Part shown: piece after piece, positions 9,589-21,006 of the stretch
Layout of the letters: every line of letters starts with the position of its first letter
Numbering within the stretch: the first letter of the stretch is position 1
Assembly (NCBI RefSeq): GCF_001424645.1
Contig: NZ_LMQR01000001.1
Span: forward strand, 923,301-987,300
Direction: 5' to 3'
Length of the DNA: 64,000 nt
DNA from: Frigoribacterium sp. Leaf415
GTDB lineage: Bacteria > Actinomycetota > Actinomycetes > Actinomycetales > Microbacteriaceae
Translations under genes and position numbers: made by a program
The notes under the pieces: generated by a model
Database searches by the model: none
The model's input: only the letters and a program-made list of their open reading frames with translations
Told to the model about the DNA's origin: nothing

Positions 9589-10920
9589 ATGAACTGGTTG
9601 CTGTCGGTCCCGTTGCTGTCGTCGACGGTGCTGCTGGTGGTCGACGTCGTCGCCGCCCTGGTCGCGATCGGACTCCTCGTCCGTCCGCGGACCCGCCGGA
9701 CGTGGTGGCGGTGGATCGTCCTCGCGGTCCTCGCCGGAGCCGCCCTGGGCGCCGTCGTCACGTGGTGGCTCGGCGACGTGCGCGACGTGCTGGGCCTGTC
9801 GCCGACCTGGGTGGACCGCCTCTGGGTCGCCGCGGTGGTCGCCGGCCTCGGGGTCGTCGTCGTCAACCTGTTCCGCACCCGGTGGTGGCGGAAGGTCGTG
9901 GCCGTGGTGGCGGTCGTGGTGTTCGCCCTGGCCGGGGGCCTGGCGCTGAACCGCGACGGCAGCGTGTACCAGAACCTGCCGCAGGCGCTCGGCCAGGACG
10001 AGGTGCCGGCTCTCCCGGCGACCGCCACCGCGCCTCCGTCCGCCGCTCCTGGCTCGACGGAGTTCGACCCGACCCTCTGGTCGACCTGGAAGGCGCCGGC
10101 CGACCTGCCGGCCACGGGCCGGTACGGCAGCGTGTCCATCCCCGGGACGGTCTCGCACTTCCCGGCACGCGACGCCGTCGTCTACCTGCCTCCGGCGGCC
10201 CTCGTGGCGAACGCCCCCGCCCTCCCGGTGATGATCATGATGTCGGGGCAACCGGCCGAACCGAGCTCGGTGGTCACGGCCGGCCACCTCGTCCGGACGC
10301 TGGACGCCTTCGCGGCGAAGAACCACGGTCTCGCGCCGATCGTCGTCGTGCCCGACCAGCTGAGTGCCGACGCGCACAACCCGATGTGCGTGGACGGCGC
10401 CCTGGGCAACAGCGCCACGTACATCACCACCGACGTGGTCGACTACATGACGAGCCACTTCCACGTGGCCTCCGGCCCGAGGGCGTGGGCGATCGGCGGG
10501 TTCTCGCAGGGGGGCACCTGCTCGATCCAGTTCGCCGCGGCGCATCCCGACCTGTTCTCGACCTTCATCGACGTGTCGGGTGAGCTCGGCCCGTCGATCG
10601 GCGACGAGAAGACCACGATCGCCCAGGGCTTCGCCGGGAACCGAGCCGCGTACGAGGCCGCCCAACCCCAGGCGATCATGGCGGAGCACGCGCCCTACGC
10701 GGACACCGCGGCGTTCTTCGCCGTCGGTGCCACCGACGCTCGGTACGGTCAGTTCATGACGGCGAACTCGGCGGCGGCGGCGAAGGCGGGCATGTCGGTG
10801 ACGCGTTACGTGTCACCCGGCAGCGGACACGACTGGACGACCGCGACCAACGGCTTCGCCCACGGCATCGGGCAGTTCTACCCGCGCCTCGGCCTGAGCG
10901 CGGCGGTGCAGACCCCGTGA
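9589..10920 (+). CDS. Membrane-anchored alpha/beta-hydrolase esterase
   Basis: 443 aa protein with about four membrane helices in residues 1-125, followed by an extracytoplasmic alpha/beta-hydrolase domain of the putative-esterase type. The nucleophile elbow is GGFSQGG (Ser near 306); candidate Asp (GATDARYG, near 383) and His (GSGHDW, near 413) complete the triad. The gene overlaps the next one, an MprF-like synthase, by four bases. A comparable arrangement is Pseudomonas PA0919-PA0920, where the esterase hydrolyses alanyl-phosphatidylglycerol. A similar role here is an inference from context. Confidence 0.75.
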   Translation: MNWLLSVPLLSSTVLLVVDVVAALVAIGLLVRPRTRRTWWRWIVLAVLAGAALGAVVTWWLGDVRDVLGLSPTWVDRLWVAAVVAGLGVVVVNLFRTRWWRKVVAVVAVVVFALAGGLALNRDGSVYQNLPQALGQDEVPALPATATAPPSAAPGSTEFDPTLWSTWKAPADLPATGRYGSVSIPGTVSHFPARDAVVYLPPAALVANAPALPVMIMMSGQPAEPSSVVTAGHLVRTLDAFAAKNHGLAPIVVVPDQLSADAHNPMCVDGALGNSATYITTDVVDYMTSHFHVASGPRAWAIGGFSQGGTCSIQFAAAHPDLFSTFIDVSGELGPSIGDEKTTIAQGFAGNRAAYEAAQPQAIMAEHAPYADTAAFFAVGATDARYGQFMTANSAAAAKAGMSVTRYVSPGSGHDWTTATNGFAHGIGQFYPRLGLSAAVQTP

Positions 10921-13502
10921 GCGCCGACGTGACCGTGGCCGGCCCGGACGCACCGACTCCGCCCGACCCCCACGAGCCGGGGCGGGTGCGACAGGTCGCA
11001 GAGGGCATCGGCACCCGTGTGGTGGCGTTCGTCCGCGTCCGTCCCGTGAGTCTCGCGCTCGCGCTGCTGCTCGTCGTGCTGGCCGTCGCCTCGGGCAGCC
11101 TGACGCACGCTCCGAGCGAGCGACTCCGGGACCTCGTCGGAGCGGGTCTCGACCCGTTCGAGGACCGCACCTCGTGGCTGCTCGTCTTCGGCTCGGTGTT
11201 CTTCGCCGGCGGTCCCGCCCAACTCGTCCTGGCCGTGGTCGGCGTCCTCGTGCTCGTGGGCGCCGCCGAGCGCCGCATGGGCCGGCGCCACACGGTCGCG
11301 GCCTACCTCGTGACGGCCGTCGTGGCGACCGGCGTCGGCGTCGCGGTGCAGGCCCTGGGGCAGGCGGTCGGCGAGACCTGGGCCCTCGAGGTGGCCGCCG
11401 AGTCCACCCTCCACCCGCTCACGCCCGCCCTCGGCACGATCATGACCGCCAGCGCGTTCTTCGGGCCGCTCTGGCGCCGCCGCATCCGGTTGGTCGGCTT
11501 CTCGTTCGTGTTCGCCTTCGTGCTGTACGACGGGCATCCCTCGGGTCTCTACGCACTCCTGGGTGCCCTCGTCGGGCTCGTGTTCGGGGTGGTGCTGGCC
11601 GGTCCTCCCGTCGAGCGCGGGTGGCTGCGCAGCTCGCACCACGAGGTGCGCCGCCTCGCGTCGACCATCGTCGCGGTGACGGCGGTCGGTCCCGTCCTGA
11701 CCCTGCTCACCCGCAGCCCGATCGGGGCGCTCTCGCCCCTCGGCATGCTGTTCCGCGACGTCCTGCCGGGGCGGTCGCTCTCGGCCGCCTGCGCGGCTGC
11801 CGGACAGGGCGCACCCGACCGGCACGCGCCTCCCATCGGGGCCTGCGCGCGGGCCGCGGCCCTCGCCGGCATCGACGGCGTGCCGACCGTCTTGCTCAGC
11901 CTGCTGCCGCTGGCCGTCCTGCTCGTGTGTGCCTGGTACCTGCGGCGGGGTCGTCGCCTCGCCCTCGACGTGGCCGTCGCGGTCAACGGGCTGCTCGCCG
12001 TCTTCGCCGGCCTCTACTACGTGGTGTTGCCCGTCACGACCGACCCGGTCGTCGACCAGCCCCGTCACGTGGTCGAGAGGGTGGTGCTCGCCGTGGTGGC
12101 GGTCGCCGTTCCGGCCGCGGTCGCCGTCGGGCTGTTCTTCCTCCGTCGTCACTTCGGAGTCGGGGCCGAGGGGACGCGACGGCCGCGGTTCGCGCTCGTC
12201 GTCGTGCTGTCGGGTCTCGTGCTGGCCGTGACGTTCGCCGTCCTCGCATGGCTGGGGCGCGCCTCCTTCGTCCCGGCGATCGAACCGTGGACGCTGCTGC
12301 TCGACGTGCCCGAACGCTTCGTGCCGGTCGGGTTCGTCGGGCTCACCCGCATCGGGCCGGTGCCCGACGGCGGCGTCGTCCGGGCCGCGTTCGAGTGGGT
12401 GGGGCCGCTCTGGTGGCTCGTCGTGCTGGTCGGGCTCGTGGTGGGTGCCACACGGCCGGGCGACGTCCGTCCCGACGCGGCGCGTGCCCAGGTGCGCGAG
12501 ATCGTGCACCGGGGGACCCCGGGCACGCTGTCGCACATGGCCCTCTGGGAGGGCAACCGGTACTGGTTCACGGCCGACGGTCGCGCCGCGGTCGCCTATC
12601 GCGTCGTCACGGGCATCGCCATCACCACGGGTGAGCCGCTGTGCTCGGCCGACCGGCTCCCCGAGGTGACCCGCGAGTTCGCCCGCTGGTGCGACGACCA
12701 AGGCCTCACCCCGGTCTTCTACAGCGTGCGGGGTGAGCTCTCGCCCCTGTACGCCGAGATGGGCTGGGCGACGCTGCCCGTCGGCGAGGAGACCGTGCTC
12801 CACCCGGCCACCTTCGCCATGACGGGCAAGAAGTGGCAGGACGTCCGGTCGAGCATCAACCGCGCGACGAAGAACGGGGTCCGGGCCGAGTGGACCCGCT
12901 ACGCCGACCTCCGCCCCGCGGTCGCCCGCCAGATCGGCGAGATCAGCGAGCAGTGGGTCGCCGAGAAGAACCTGCCCGAGATGGGCTTCACCCTCGGCGG
13001 CGTGGACGAGTTGCGCGACCCCGACGTGGCGCTGATGCTCGCCCTGGACGAGGACGACTCGGTCCAGGCCGTGACGAGCTGGCTGCCCTCCTGGCGCGAC
13101 GGAGAGGTCGTCGGCTGGACACTCGACTTCATGCGCCGTCGACCGGACAGCATGAACGGCGTGATGGAGTTCGTCATCGCCTCGTCGGCCCTGGCCATGA
13201 AAGAACAGGGCGTCGAGTTCCTCAGCCTCTCGGCGGCACCCCTCGCGACCAGTGCGCCGTCGGACGGCCCGGCGACGCAGACCGAGCGCGTGCTGACCTT
13301 CCTCGGGCGCGTGCTCGAGCCGGCCTACGGATTCCAGACCTTGCTGACCTTCAAGAAGAAGTTCCAGCCCGAGTTCGTGCCGCTCGTCATGGCCTTCCCC
13401 GATCCCGTGCAGCTGCCGGCCATCGGCACGGCCCTCGGCCGCGCCTACCTGCCCGACCTCTCGGTCGGGGCCGTCGTGCGGCTCGTCCGCACGGTGGTCT
13501 GA
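10917..13502 (+). CDS. MprF-like aminoacyl-lipid synthase (DUF2156) with rhomboid-like N-terminus
   Basis: 861 aa membrane protein. Residues 1-520 contain about a dozen hydrophobic segments, the first group resembling a rhomboid-type fold. From about residue 530 to the end is a DUF2156 domain (GTLSHMALWEGNRYWF, SSINRATKNGV), the catalytic part of proteins that move an amino acid from aminoacyl-tRNA onto phosphatidylglycerol. Such modification lowers envelope negative charge and raises resistance to cationic peptides. The amino acid used cannot be read from sequence. The GTG at 10917 overlaps the esterase stop. Confidence 0.8.
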   Translation: MSADVTVAGPDAPTPPDPHEPGRVRQVAEGIGTRVVAFVRVRPVSLALALLLVVLAVASGSLTHAPSERLRDLVGAGLDPFEDRTSWLLVFGSVFFAGGPAQLVLAVVGVLVLVGAAERRMGRRHTVAAYLVTAVVATGVGVAVQALGQAVGETWALEVAAESTLHPLTPALGTIMTASAFFGPLWRRRIRLVGFSFVFAFVLYDGHPSGLYALLGALVGLVFGVVLAGPPVERGWLRSSHHEVRRLASTIVAVTAVGPVLTLLTRSPIGALSPLGMLFRDVLPGRSLSAACAAAGQGAPDRHAPPIGACARAAALAGIDGVPTVLLSLLPLAVLLVCAWYLRRGRRLALDVAVAVNGLLAVFAGLYYVVLPVTTDPVVDQPRHVVERVVLAVVAVAVPAAVAVGLFFLRRHFGVGAEGTRRPRFALVVVLSGLVLAVTFAVLAWLGRASFVPAIEPWTLLLDVPERFVPVGFVGLTRIGPVPDGGVVRAAFEWVGPLWWLVVLVGLVVGATRPGDVRPDAARAQVREIVHRGTPGTLSHMALWEGNRYWFTADGRAAVAYRVVTGIAITTGEPLCSADRLPEVTREFARWCDDQGLTPVFYSVRGELSPLYAEMGWATLPVGEETVLHPATFAMTGKKWQDVRSSINRATKNGVRAEWTRYADLRPAVARQIGEISEQWVAEKNLPEMGFTLGGVDELRDPDVALMLALDEDDSVQAVTSWLPSWRDGEVVGWTLDFMRRRPDSMNGVMEFVIASSALAMKEQGVEFLSLSAAPLATSAPSDGPATQTERVLTFLGRVLEPAYGFQTLLTFKKKFQPEFVPLVMAFPDPVQLPAIGTALGRAYLPDLSVGAVVRLVRTVV

Positions 13503-15470
<1,968 letters not shown>

Positions 15471-15505
15471 GCGGCCTGCCCCGTCCGGCCCCGCCCGTCC
15501 CGACC

Positions 15506-15534
15506 CGCCCCCGGTGCCCTCGGCGCCGGGGGCG
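15506..15534 (+). terminator. Hairpin 3' of leuA
   Basis: A 9-bp GC stem (CGCCCCCGG / CCGGGGGCG) with an 11-nt loop that can pair further lies 36 bases after the leuA stop. There is no T-tract; rho-independent function is uncertain. Confidence 0.4.
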
Positions 15535-15606
15535 TCGTCGTGCCGCCGGCGTCGTCGTGTGCCGGAGGTGTCGTGGTGCGGCCGGTGTCGTCGCGTGGCC
15601 GGAGGC
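15535..15606. repeat. Degenerate short tandem repeat (GTCGTCGTG type)
   Basis: About four diverged units of roughly 18-20 bp built on GGYGTCGTSGTG run directly into the first GTCGGCAACTCC hairpin element. No coding potential is credible here. Confidence 0.45.
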
Positions 15607-15692
15607 GTCGGCAACTCCTGGCTGGTGTCGCGCGCGGGTGTGGGTGTGCGGCGTGTCGGGGTGTGCTGGCGCAGGGGGCAGGAGTTGCCGAC
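15607..15692. repeat. GTCGGCAACTCC hairpin element, copy A1 (86 bp)
   Basis: Bounded by perfect 14-bp terminal inverted repeats GTCGGCAACTCCTG and CAGGAGTTGCCGAC. The interior (GTGTGGGTGTGCGGCGTGTC and flanks) is GC/GT-rich. First of three tandem copies with a 90-bp period between leuA and the UPF0126 gene. Confidence 0.85.
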
Positions 15693-15696
15693 GGGT

Positions 15697-15782
15697 GCGG
15701 GCAACTCCTGGCTGGTGTCGCGCACGGGTGTGGGTGTGCGGCGTGTCGGGGTGTGCTGGCGCAGGGGGCAGGAGTTGCCGAC
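15697..15782. repeat. GTCGGCAACTCC hairpin element, copy A2
   Basis: Same unit as A1 offset by exactly 90 bp. The outermost bases of the left arm are changed (GCGGGCAACTCCTG) because it abuts the previous unit. The interior differs from A1 at about one position. Confidence 0.85.
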
Positions 15783-15786
15783 GGGT

Positions 15787-15872
15787 GCGGGCAACTCCTG
15801 GGTGGTGTCGCGCGCGGGTGTGGGTGTGCGGCGTGTCGGGGTGTGCTGGCGCAGGGGGCAGGAGTTGCCGAC
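15787..15872. repeat. GTCGGCAACTCC hairpin element, copy A3
   Basis: Third tandem copy at the 90-bp period; it differs from A1 only at the junction base after the left arm and in the outermost bases of that arm. The array ends at the convergent UPF0126 gene. Confidence 0.85.
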
Positions 15873-15977
15873 GGGTGCGGCACGGGCGACACACGCGGTG
15901 CGGGGCCAGCGGGGTGCGGGGGCAGCTGCCGTTCACGGGCGCCCGAAGTCAGCGGGCCCGACGCCCGGGGCCCGGGG

Positions 15978-16640
15978 TCAGCGGGGCCGGCGCCAGCGGG
16001 GGAGCCGGCTGAGGGCGCGCTGTTCGGGCAGGGTCCACCCGAACCGGACCGCCAGCATGCGGATGACCAGCGTGATCGACGTGCCCGCGATGGCGGAGAC
16101 GGCCACGGGTGCCCCGAGCGACACGGCCACGACCAGCACGACGGTGCCGCCGGCCGCCGCCACGGCGTAGAGCGACCCCACGTGCATCATCGCGATGGTG
16201 AGGTTCATCAGCAGGTCGCGCAGCACCGAGCCGCCGACGGCCGCGATGACCCCGACGAACACGGCCGGGATCTCGGGCAGTCCGAGCGAGAGCGCCTTGG
16301 TCGACCCGATCGCGCCGAGCAGGCCGATCGTGAGGGCGTCGAGCACGGTGATGACCCCCGCCAGCCGGGTGAACACCCGCTGCAGCGCCATGCCGACGAT
16401 CGCGGCCGCGACGGCGACGAGCAGGTACCAGTTGCTCGTCATGGCCCGGGGCACCTCGCCGAGCAGGACGTCGCGCAGCACGCCGCCGCCGAGACCGGTG
16501 GCGATGCCGATGATGGCGATGCCGAGCAGGTCGAGACGCCGGTCCTTGTACTCGGAGGCGAACATCGCCCCCTGCAGGCTGCCGATGCCGACGGCGAGGA
16601 GGTCCACCCACAGGGGTACGGCGAAGACTGTGGCGTGCAC
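15978..16640 (-). CDS. UPF0126 (TRIC-like) membrane protein
   Basis: 220 aa integral membrane protein with about seven hydrophobic segments made of two related halves. Each half carries the family signature: [13 protein letters not shown] in the first and [13 protein letters not shown] in the second. The family resembles trimeric intracellular cation channels, and some members are linked to glycine transport. The substrate here is unknown. The GTG at 16640 follows a TACAAA hexamer by six bases. It is divergent from recO with a 34-bp gap. Confidence 0.85.
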   Translation of the reverse strand: MHATVFAVPLWVDLLAVGIGSLQGAMFASEYKDRRLDLLGIAIIGIATGLGGGVLRDVLLGEVPRAMTSNWYLLVAVAAAIVGMALQRVFTRLAGVITVLDALTIGLLGAIGSTKALSLGLPEIPAVFVGVIAAVGGSVLRDLLMNLTIAMMHVGSLYAVAAAGGTVVLVVAVSLGAPVAVSAIAGTSITLVIRMLAVRFGWTLPEQRALSRLPRWRRPR

Positions 16641-16646
16641 CTGTCG

Positions 16647-16652
16647 TTTGTA
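16647..16652 (-). promoter_or_regulatory. Predicted -10 element, leaderless UPF0126 transcript
   Basis: On the minus strand TACAAA ends six bases before the GTG at 16640. Confidence 0.4.
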
Positions 16653-16662
16653 CCACGCGTGC

Positions 16663-16668
16663 GATGCT
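16663..16668 (+). promoter_or_regulatory. Predicted -10 element, leaderless recO transcript
   Basis: GATGCT ends six bases before the GTG at 16675. It overlaps the divergent UPF0126 promoter region within a 34-bp gap. Confidence 0.35.
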
Positions 16669-16674
16669 TGGTCG

Positions 16675-17418
16675 GTGCCCGTCTACCGTGATGAATGCGT
16701 CGTCTTGCGCACCCATAAGCTGGGTGAGGCCGACCGCATCCTCACGATGCTCAGCCGCAACCACGGCAAGATCCGGGCCGTGGCCAAGGGCGTCCGGCGG
16801 ACGGCCTCGAAGTTCGGCGCGCGGCTCGAGCCGATGATGGTCGCCGACCTCCAGCTCTACGAGGGCCGTTCGCTCGACATCGTGCAGCAGGCCGAGTCGC
16901 TCGGTTCGTACGGTGCCGTGATCGCGGCCGACTACGAGAGCTACACGGCCGGCAGCGTGATGGTCGAGACGGCCGACAAGCTGACCGAGGCCGAGGCGGG
17001 TCTGCAGCAGTACCTCCTGCTCGTCGGGGCCCTCCGCTCGCTCGCGCGTCACGAGCACGCTCCCCAGCTCACGCTCGACTCGTACCTCCTGCGTGCGCTC
17101 AGCATCGCGGGCTGGTCGCCGAGCTTCGGCGACTGCGCCGTCACCGGTGAACCCGGGCCGCACTCGGCCTTCGTCGTGCAGCTGGGTGGCGTGGTGGCCG
17201 ACTCGCACGCGCCTCCCGGCGCTCCGCGCTTGACGCAGGAGGCGCTGGCCCTGTTGGGCGCGCTGCTCACGGGGGACTGGGGCCACGCCGAGGACTCGCC
17301 CGACGCGACCCGCAACCAGGCGAGCGGCGTCGTCGCCGCCTACACGCAGTGGCACCTCGAACGGGGACTGCGATCGCTGCAGCACGTCGACCGGGTGCCC
17401 GGAAGAGAGAGACCGTGA
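16675..17418 (+). CDS. recO: DNA repair protein RecO
   Basis: Recombination mediator of the RecFOR pathway that anneals ssDNA and loads RecA. The 247 aa length is normal. The N-terminal OB fold starts [20 protein letters not shown] and continues with [12 protein letters not shown]. The C-terminal zinc-binding Cys cluster of many RecO proteins is reduced to a single Cys ([15 protein letters not shown]). The GTG at 16675 gives the canonical N-terminus. The stop overlaps uppS. Confidence 0.93.
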   Translation: MPVYRDECVVLRTHKLGEADRILTMLSRNHGKIRAVAKGVRRTASKFGARLEPMMVADLQLYEGRSLDIVQQAESLGSYGAVIAADYESYTAGSVMVETADKLTEAEAGLQQYLLLVGALRSLARHEHAPQLTLDSYLLRALSIAGWSPSFGDCAVTGEPGPHSAFVVQLGGVVADSHAPPGAPRLTQEALALLGALLTGDWGHAEDSPDATRNQASGVVAAYTQWHLERGLRSLQHVDRVPGRERP

Positions 17419-18212
17419 AGAAGACCCACCGCGACGCCGCCGACTTCCGCCCGCTCGACTGGACCGGCGTCCACCCGCCGGCGATGCCGAGGAGCGCCGT
17501 GCCCGAGCACGTCGCGATCGTCATGGACGGCAACGGGCGCTGGGCCAACGGGCGCGGCCTCACGCGCGTCGAGGGGCACAAGGCGGGCGAGATGTCGCTG
17601 CTCGACGTGGTCGCCGGGGCGATCCAGATCGGCGTGAAGCACCTGAGCGTCTACGCGTTCTCGACCGAGAACTGGAAGCGTTCGCCCGACGAGGTGCGTT
17701 TCCTGATGGGCTTCAACCGCGACGTGCTGCACCGCCGCCGCGACCAGCTGAACGCCTGGGGGGTGCGGGTCCGCTGGGCCGGACGGAAACCGCGGCTGTG
17801 GGGGTCGGTGATCAAAGAACTGCAGTTCGCCGAAGAGCTGACGAAGGGCAACGACGTCCTGACGTTGACGATGTGCGTCAACTACGGCGGGCGGACCGAG
17901 ATCGCCGACGCGGTGCGCTCGATCGCCGACGACGTCGCGGCCGGCCGGATCAAGCCCTCGGCCGTGGGCGAGAAGCTGATCCAGAAGCGGTTGTACGCTC
18001 CCGAACTGCCCGACGTCGACCTGTTCGTGCGCAGCTCGGGCGAGCAGCGCACGAGCAACTTCATGCTCTGGCAGTCCGCCTACGCCGAGATGGTGTTCCT
18101 CGATCGGCTGTGGCCCGACTTCACCCGTACCGACCTGTGGCAGGCCGTCGACACCTACGCCTCGCGCACCCGTCGGTTCGGGGGAGCGGTGGACACCCCG
18201 ACCCCGGCCTGA
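17415..18212 (+). CDS. uppS: Isoprenyl (cis-prenyl) diphosphate synthase
   Basis: Cis-prenyltransferase that builds the polyprenyl-phosphate carrier for peptidoglycan and glycan assembly. The 265 aa protein has the signature VMDGNGRWA with catalytic Asp at residue 38, HKAGEMS, and the C-terminal [20 protein letters not shown]. The GTG at 17415 overlaps the recO stop, and the recO-uppS order is typical of actinobacteria. Product chain length (C50 or C55) cannot be decided here. Confidence 0.93.
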   Translation: MKKTHRDAADFRPLDWTGVHPPAMPRSAVPEHVAIVMDGNGRWANGRGLTRVEGHKAGEMSLLDVVAGAIQIGVKHLSVYAFSTENWKRSPDEVRFLMGFNRDVLHRRRDQLNAWGVRVRWAGRKPRLWGSVIKELQFAEELTKGNDVLTLTMCVNYGGRTEIADAVRSIADDVAAGRIKPSAVGEKLIQKRLYAPELPDVDLFVRSSGEQRTSNFMLWQSAYAEMVFLDRLWPDFTRTDLWQAVDTYASRTRRFGGAVDTPTPA

Positions 18213-18223
18213 CCGGACGTCCG

Positions 18224-18895
18224 TCAGAACTGGATGTTCGCGCCCAGGAAGATCCGCTCGGCCGGCCACAGGAACTGCAGGGTCAACGGTCCGTCGCTCG
18301 CCCTGTGGAACCAGGCGTTGGCGAAGACCGTGGACTCGCCGGGCAGCAGGTACCAGTTGGCGCTGTCGGCCGGGAACTTCGACTCGAGCGAGGTCTCGTA
18401 ACCCATCTGGGTCAACAGGTCCTGCCCGGCGAAGACGTCCTGCGTCGCGAGGTCGTTGCCGTACGACGAGTAGTCGGCGCTCAGGTCGGTCAGGTCGAGC
18501 CGACGCTGCGAGTTGTTCGTCAGGACGTAGGCCGTGACCTCGACGTCGGTGCCCGCCGGGTAGGGGTCGGTGCCGTCGGGGCGGGCGTAGATCGAGGGTG
18601 CCGAGGTCGTCAGCTCGCCGACGCCGTAGACGTAGATGGTGAGGTCCTTGTAGTTGACCTGGCCGAGCAGCGTGCCGCCGGGGGCGAGGGCGTCGGGTTG
18701 CGACCCCGTGCCGCCGCCGGTGCCGGGGGCGCCGGTCACCTGGGGCTGCGGCGCCCCGCTGGCACCCGGGCCCGAGGTCGCCGCCGACCCGTCCGCGCCG
18801 ACGGGCGTGAGGTCGTCCAGGCTCGGGAAGCAGCCGGTCAGCCCGACGAGGGCCAGCACCGAGACGGCGATGCCGACGGTCAGTCTTCTGCGCAC
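18224..18895 (-). CDS. Lipoprotein of unknown function
   Basis: 223 aa protein with an N-terminal lipoprotein signal (MRRRLTVGIAVSVLALVGL, lipobox LTGC, Cys22). A Pro/Gly/Ala/Thr-rich linker reaches about residue 70. The mature domain has mixed strands and fits a beta-sandwich (YKDLTIYVYGVGE, VEVTAYVLTNNSQRRLDL), resembling DUF4352-like extracellular domains. The GTG at 18895 is preceded by AGGAGAGG. It is convergent with uppS, with 11 bp between stops. Function not recognised. Confidence 0.75.
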   Translation of the reverse strand: MRRRLTVGIAVSVLALVGLTGCFPSLDDLTPVGADGSAATSGPGASGAPQPQVTGAPGTGGGTGSQPDALAPGGTLLGQVNYKDLTIYVYGVGELTTSAPSIYARPDGTDPYPAGTDVEVTAYVLTNNSQRRLDLTDLSADYSSYGNDLATQDVFAGQDLLTQMGYETSLESKFPADSANWYLLPGESTVFANAWFHRASDGPLTLQFLWPAERIFLGANIQF

Positions 18896-18927
18896 GACCT
18901 GCACCTCTCCTGGTTCGTCGGACCAGC

Positions 18928-19884
18928 CTAACCCGGCGCCACCGACGGCTCGCCCCGTCGGACCGGCACGAGGCCCAGCGCGTCGCCGTCCACCTGCTCG
19001 AAGGCGTCCAGGACCGCGCGCACGCTCGGCACGCGGTCGCCGCCCCGCCCGTGGACGACGTGCACCACCCGGGCGAGGCCCTCGTCCAGGCCGACCACGC
19101 GCACCCCGGCAGGCACGGCGGCGGACACCAACGACAGCCCCGGCAGCAGCGCGACGCCGAGCCCCGCCGCGACGAGACCGAGCACGGCCAGGGCGTTGTC
19201 CGTCTCGAGCACGATCTCGGGCTCGAACCCGGACGCGGCGCAGGTGGCGAGCAGGTGGCCCCGGCAGCGGGGGCATCCGCCGATCCACCTCTCGTCCGCC
19301 AGGCCGGCGAAGTCGTCGCCGCCTGCGAACGGGTGCGCCGTCGGCAGGACCAGCACCGTGCGGTCGACGAAGGAGGCGCGGTGCAGCAGCCCGTCGAGGT
19401 CGCGTTCGCCCCCGGTGTCGCCGCCGTGGCGGAAGGTGACCGCGACGTCCGCCGAGCCGTCCCGCAGTCGTGCCAGCGCCTCCGGGGGTTCCGCCTCGAC
19501 GTAGTCGACCGTCAGGCCGGGGTGGCGGTCGCGTAGCCGTGACAGCACGTCGGGGACGATCGTGGACGACGCGCTGGGGAAGCCGGCCAGTGTGACGCGG
19601 CCCGTGGCGACGCCGCCCAGGGCGTCGAGGTCCTGCCGCGCGGCGTCGAGGGCCGCCTGCACGTGCACGGCGTGGGCCGCGAGCCTCTGACCGGCCTCGG
19701 TGAGGGCGACGCCGCGTCCCGCACGCAGCACGAGCGGCTGACCGACCTGGCGTTCGGCCCGCCGGAGCTGCTGGCTGACGGCGGGTTGGCTGTAGCCGAG
19801 CAGGGCGGCGGCCGCCGTGATCGTGCCGGTGTCCGCGACGGCGCGGACGACGCGCAGCGACGCGAGATCGAGATCGTCGGTCAT
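18928..19884 (-). CDS. LysR family transcriptional regulator
   Basis: 318 aa. The winged helix-turn-helix occupies residues 1-65 (SLRVVRAVADTGTITAAAALLGYSQPAVSQQ pattern), followed by a LysR substrate-binding domain with an unusual CPRCRGHLLATC cysteine cluster near residue 205. It is divergent from an aminotransferase gene, with 81 bp between starts, so that gene is the likely target. On the minus strand TATGAT lies six bases before the ATG, suggesting a leaderless message. Confidence 0.9.
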   Translation of the reverse strand: MTDDLDLASLRVVRAVADTGTITAAAALLGYSQPAVSQQLRRAERQVGQPLVLRAGRGVALTEAGQRLAAHAVHVQAALDAARQDLDALGGVATGRVTLAGFPSASSTIVPDVLSRLRDRHPGLTVDYVEAEPPEALARLRDGSADVAVTFRHGGDTGGERDLDGLLHRASFVDRTVLVLPTAHPFAGGDDFAGLADERWIGGCPRCRGHLLATCAASGFEPEIVLETDNALAVLGLVAAGLGVALLPGLSLVSAAVPAGVRVVGLDEGLARVVHVVHGRGGDRVPSVRAVLDAFEQVDGDALGLVPVRRGEPSVAPG

Positions 19885-19890
19885 GCTCGA

Positions 19891-19896
19891 ATCATA
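19891..19896 (-). promoter_or_regulatory. Predicted -10 element, leaderless lysR transcript
   Basis: TATGAT on the minus strand ends six bases before the ATG at 19884. The intergenic region would also hold LysR operator sites. Confidence 0.5.
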
Positions 19897-19965
19897 AGCC
19901 GGGGTGATGGATGACCTCAGACACTGGCGGTTGTCCCGCGATCTCGGCGGGAGGAGCCTGAGGGC

Positions 19966-21006
19966 ATGACCGAGTCCCGTCCCGACCTCTTCGCCCCTGC
20001 TCCGGGGTACCTCGCGGCCTGCACCATGGGCCTGCCGATGCGGTCGACGGTCGAGGCGCTGCGAACCGACCTCGACCGGTGGTCGTCCGGTCGGGCCGGG
20101 CCCGTCGCCTACGGCGCCGTCGTCGAGGAGGCGCGCGCGGCCTTCGCCCGGCTGGCCCGGGTCGACGTCGGCCGCGTCGCCATCGCGTCCCAGACGTCGG
20201 CGATGGTCGCGGTGATCGCGGCCTCGGTCCCGGACGGCGCCGAGGTGCTCGTGCCCACGGGCGACTTCAGCTCGATCGTCTACCCCTTCGTGGTGCAGGA
20301 GGCGCGGGGCGTCCGGGTGCGGAGCGTCCCGCTCGACGAGGTGGCCGGCTCGGTCGGGCCCGACACGCACCTCGTGGCCTGGTCGGCCGTCCAGTCCGCC
20401 ACGGGCGAGGTCGCCGACGACGCGGCCATCGTCGCCGCGGCGGCCCGTCACGGGGCGCTGACGCTGTGCGACCTGACCCAGGCCGCCGGCGTGCGACCCG
20501 TCGACGCCTCGCGGTACGACGCCAGCGTCACGCACGCCTACAAGTGGTTGTGCTGCCCGCGCGGGGTGGCGTTCCTCACCCTGGGGGAGCGGCTGCAGCG
20601 CGTCATGGTGCCGGCGCAGGCCGGTTGGTACGCGGGCGACGACGTCTGGGGCTCGTGCTACGGCCCCGAGATGCGGCTCGCCGCGGACGCCCGGGCGTTC
20701 GACGTCTCGCCCGCCTGGCAGGCCTGGGCCGGGGCCCTGCCCGCGCTCCGCACGTTCGCCGGGCTCGACGCCGACGAGACCTGGGCCCACGCCGCCGGGA
20801 CGGGCGACGCGCTCTGCTCGCGGCTCGGGATCGAGGCGCAGGGCCGCGCGATCGTGACCTGGGCCGATCCCGACGGACGCGACCAGCGCCTCCTCGGCGA
20901 CGCCGGTCTCGTGGTCTCGGGGCGCGCCGGTCGCGTCCGCGTGGCGTTCCACCTCTGGAACGACGAGAGCGACGTCGAGGCCGTCGCCGTCGCGCTCGGC
21001 CGGTGA
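19966..21006 (+). CDS. Aminotransferase class V-fold PLP enzyme
   Basis: 346 aa PLP-dependent enzyme of fold type I, class V. The PLP lysine is K193 in THAYKWLCCPRG, with the upstream Asp in LCDLTQAAG. It resembles kynureninase and isopenicillin-epimerase type proteins but substrate cannot be assigned. ATG at 19966 follows GGGAGGAG. It is divergently paired with the LysR gene. Two AGGAGGCGCG motifs lie in its first third (20126 and 20297). Confidence 0.82.
   Translation: MTESRPDLFAPAPGYLAACTMGLPMRSTVEALRTDLDRWSSGRAGPVAYGAVVEEARAAFARLARVDVGRVAIASQTSAMVAVIAASVPDGAEVLVPTGDFSSIVYPFVVQEARGVRVRSVPLDEVAGSVGPDTHLVAWSAVQSATGEVADDAAIVAAAARHGALTLCDLTQAAGVRPVDASRYDASVTHAYKWLCCPRGVAFLTLGERLQRVMVPAQAGWYAGDDVWGSCYGPEMRLAADARAFDVSPAWQAWAGALPALRTFAGLDADETWAHAAGTGDALCSRLGIEAQGRAIVTWADPDGRDQRLLGDAGLVVSGRAGRVRVAFHLWNDESDVEAVAVALGR

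Noticed and set aside
15607..15872. Tandem 90-bp units as a CRISPR array
   Set aside because: Whole 90-bp units are repeated with no unique spacers, each unit is itself palindromic, and no cas genes are present.
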